Made by a program: the position numbers and the translations under genes. From the NCBI GenBank assembly GCA_028291265.1, contig JAQGIK010000053.1:1-36663 (forward strand): 36,663 bases of DNA, written 5' to 3'. This document shows positions 36,408-36,663 of the stretch, piece after piece. Numbering within the stretch: position 1 is the first letter of the stretch; each line of letters starts with the position of its first letter. The DNA comes from Caulobacter sp. GTDB taxonomy: Bacteria > Pseudomonadota > Alphaproteobacteria > Caulobacterales > Caulobacteraceae. Under the pieces are notes generated by a model, which saw nothing but the letters and a program-made list of their open reading frames with translations, was not told the origin of the DNA and ran no database searches.

Positions 36408-36663
36408 ATGGCGGACGGCAATCTCGCGAACCTCGCTCAGGCTCGGGACGAGGTCTACGCCACGCCCCTGGCGAAGCTGAATCCCGCCCAGCCGGCGCTC
36501 TTCCAGGCCGACACCATGTGGCCGATCTTCGAGCGGCTGCGCGCCGAGGACCCGGTGCACTACACCGAAGAGCACGAGTTCGGCCCCTACTGGTCGATCA
36601 CCAAGTACAACGACATCATGGCGATCGACACCAACCACCAGGTGTTCTCGTCCGAGGGCGGCA
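36408..36663 (+). CDS. Cytochrome P450, N-terminal part (3' end outside window)
   Basis: The first 85 codons of a soluble bacterial P450. Seen: the Pro-rich start [20 protein letters not shown], then [20 protein letters not shown] and [21 protein letters not shown], which is the helix A / beta-1 / helix B region of class I bacterial P450s. No membrane anchor. GGAGG lies six bases before ATG 36408. The oxygen-binding and haem-Cys segments are beyond the edge. By context it may hydroxylate a lipid, terpene or steroid; a ferredoxin partner would be expected downstream. Confidence 0.92.
   Translation, partial: MADGNLANLAQARDEVYATPLAKLNPAQPALFQADTMWPIFERLRAEDPVHYTEEHEFGPYWSITKYNDIMAIDTNHQVFSSEGG

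Overview
The window is GC-rich, densely packed chromosomal DNA. Gene content (SCP-x-type thiolase, several acyl-CoA dehydrogenases and ligases, a TonB-dependent receptor, TPR-sulfotransferase, hybrid histidine kinase, autotransporter) points to an alphaproteobacterium, most likely a Caulobacterales relative such as Phenylobacterium or Caulobacter. That placement rests on gene style only; there is no rRNA or marker gene here. I found no rRNA, tRNA, transposase, integrase or CRISPR array.

Layout. (1) 1-5380, + strand: a fatty-acid or side-chain beta-oxidation operon: SCP-x thiolase (truncated at the left edge), two half-size MaoC/hot-dog hydratase subunits, an SDR, an acyl-CoA dehydrogenase, an acyl-CoA ligase, then the tRNA methyltransferase TrmL. 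(2) 5349-8053, - strand: small protein, acyl-CoA dehydrogenase, alpha/beta hydrolase, MerR regulator. (3) 8149-9048, +: GcvA-like LysR regulator. (4) 9045-11287, -: OmpR-type response regulator and its kinase. (5) 11595-16186, -: a four-EF-hand protein and a 1189-residue autotransporter whose passenger carries Asp-rich, thrombospondin-3-like calcium repeats. (6) 16574-19465, -: small exported proteins, two paralogous Cys-rich proteins with an internal signal-peptide-like segment, and an aminoglycoside-phosphotransferase-fold protein. (7) 19609-20400, +: enoyl-CoA hydratase. (8) about 20400-21530: a lower-GC patch with an unrecorded 34-residue ORF, strong hairpins and an unidentified protein. 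(9) 21534-22244: dienelactone hydrolase; then a 20-residue micro-ORF with a strong ribosome-binding site. (10) queC on -. (11) 23364-28359, +: acyl-CoA ligase, MFS transporter, GNAT, aldehyde dehydrogenase, preceded by two PsrA-like operator motifs. (12) 28420-35414, -: TonB-dependent receptor, TPR-sulfotransferase, hybrid kinase. (13) 35482-36294, -: SpoU/TrmH-family RNA methyltransferase; then the start of a cytochrome P450 on +.

How it fits together. Much of the window serves uptake, activation and beta-oxidation of hydrophobic acids: the TonB receptor and MFS protein could move substrate, the P450 and aldehyde dehydrogenase could oxidise terminal carbons, ligases make the CoA esters, and the first operon supplies every step of an (R)-hydroxyacyl-CoA spiral resembling peroxisomal MFE-2/SCP-x. 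The substrate cannot be read from sequence. The features that look least described are the paired Cys-rich/internal-signal-peptide proteins, the calcium-binding autotransporter beside an EF-hand protein, and the two micro-ORFs.
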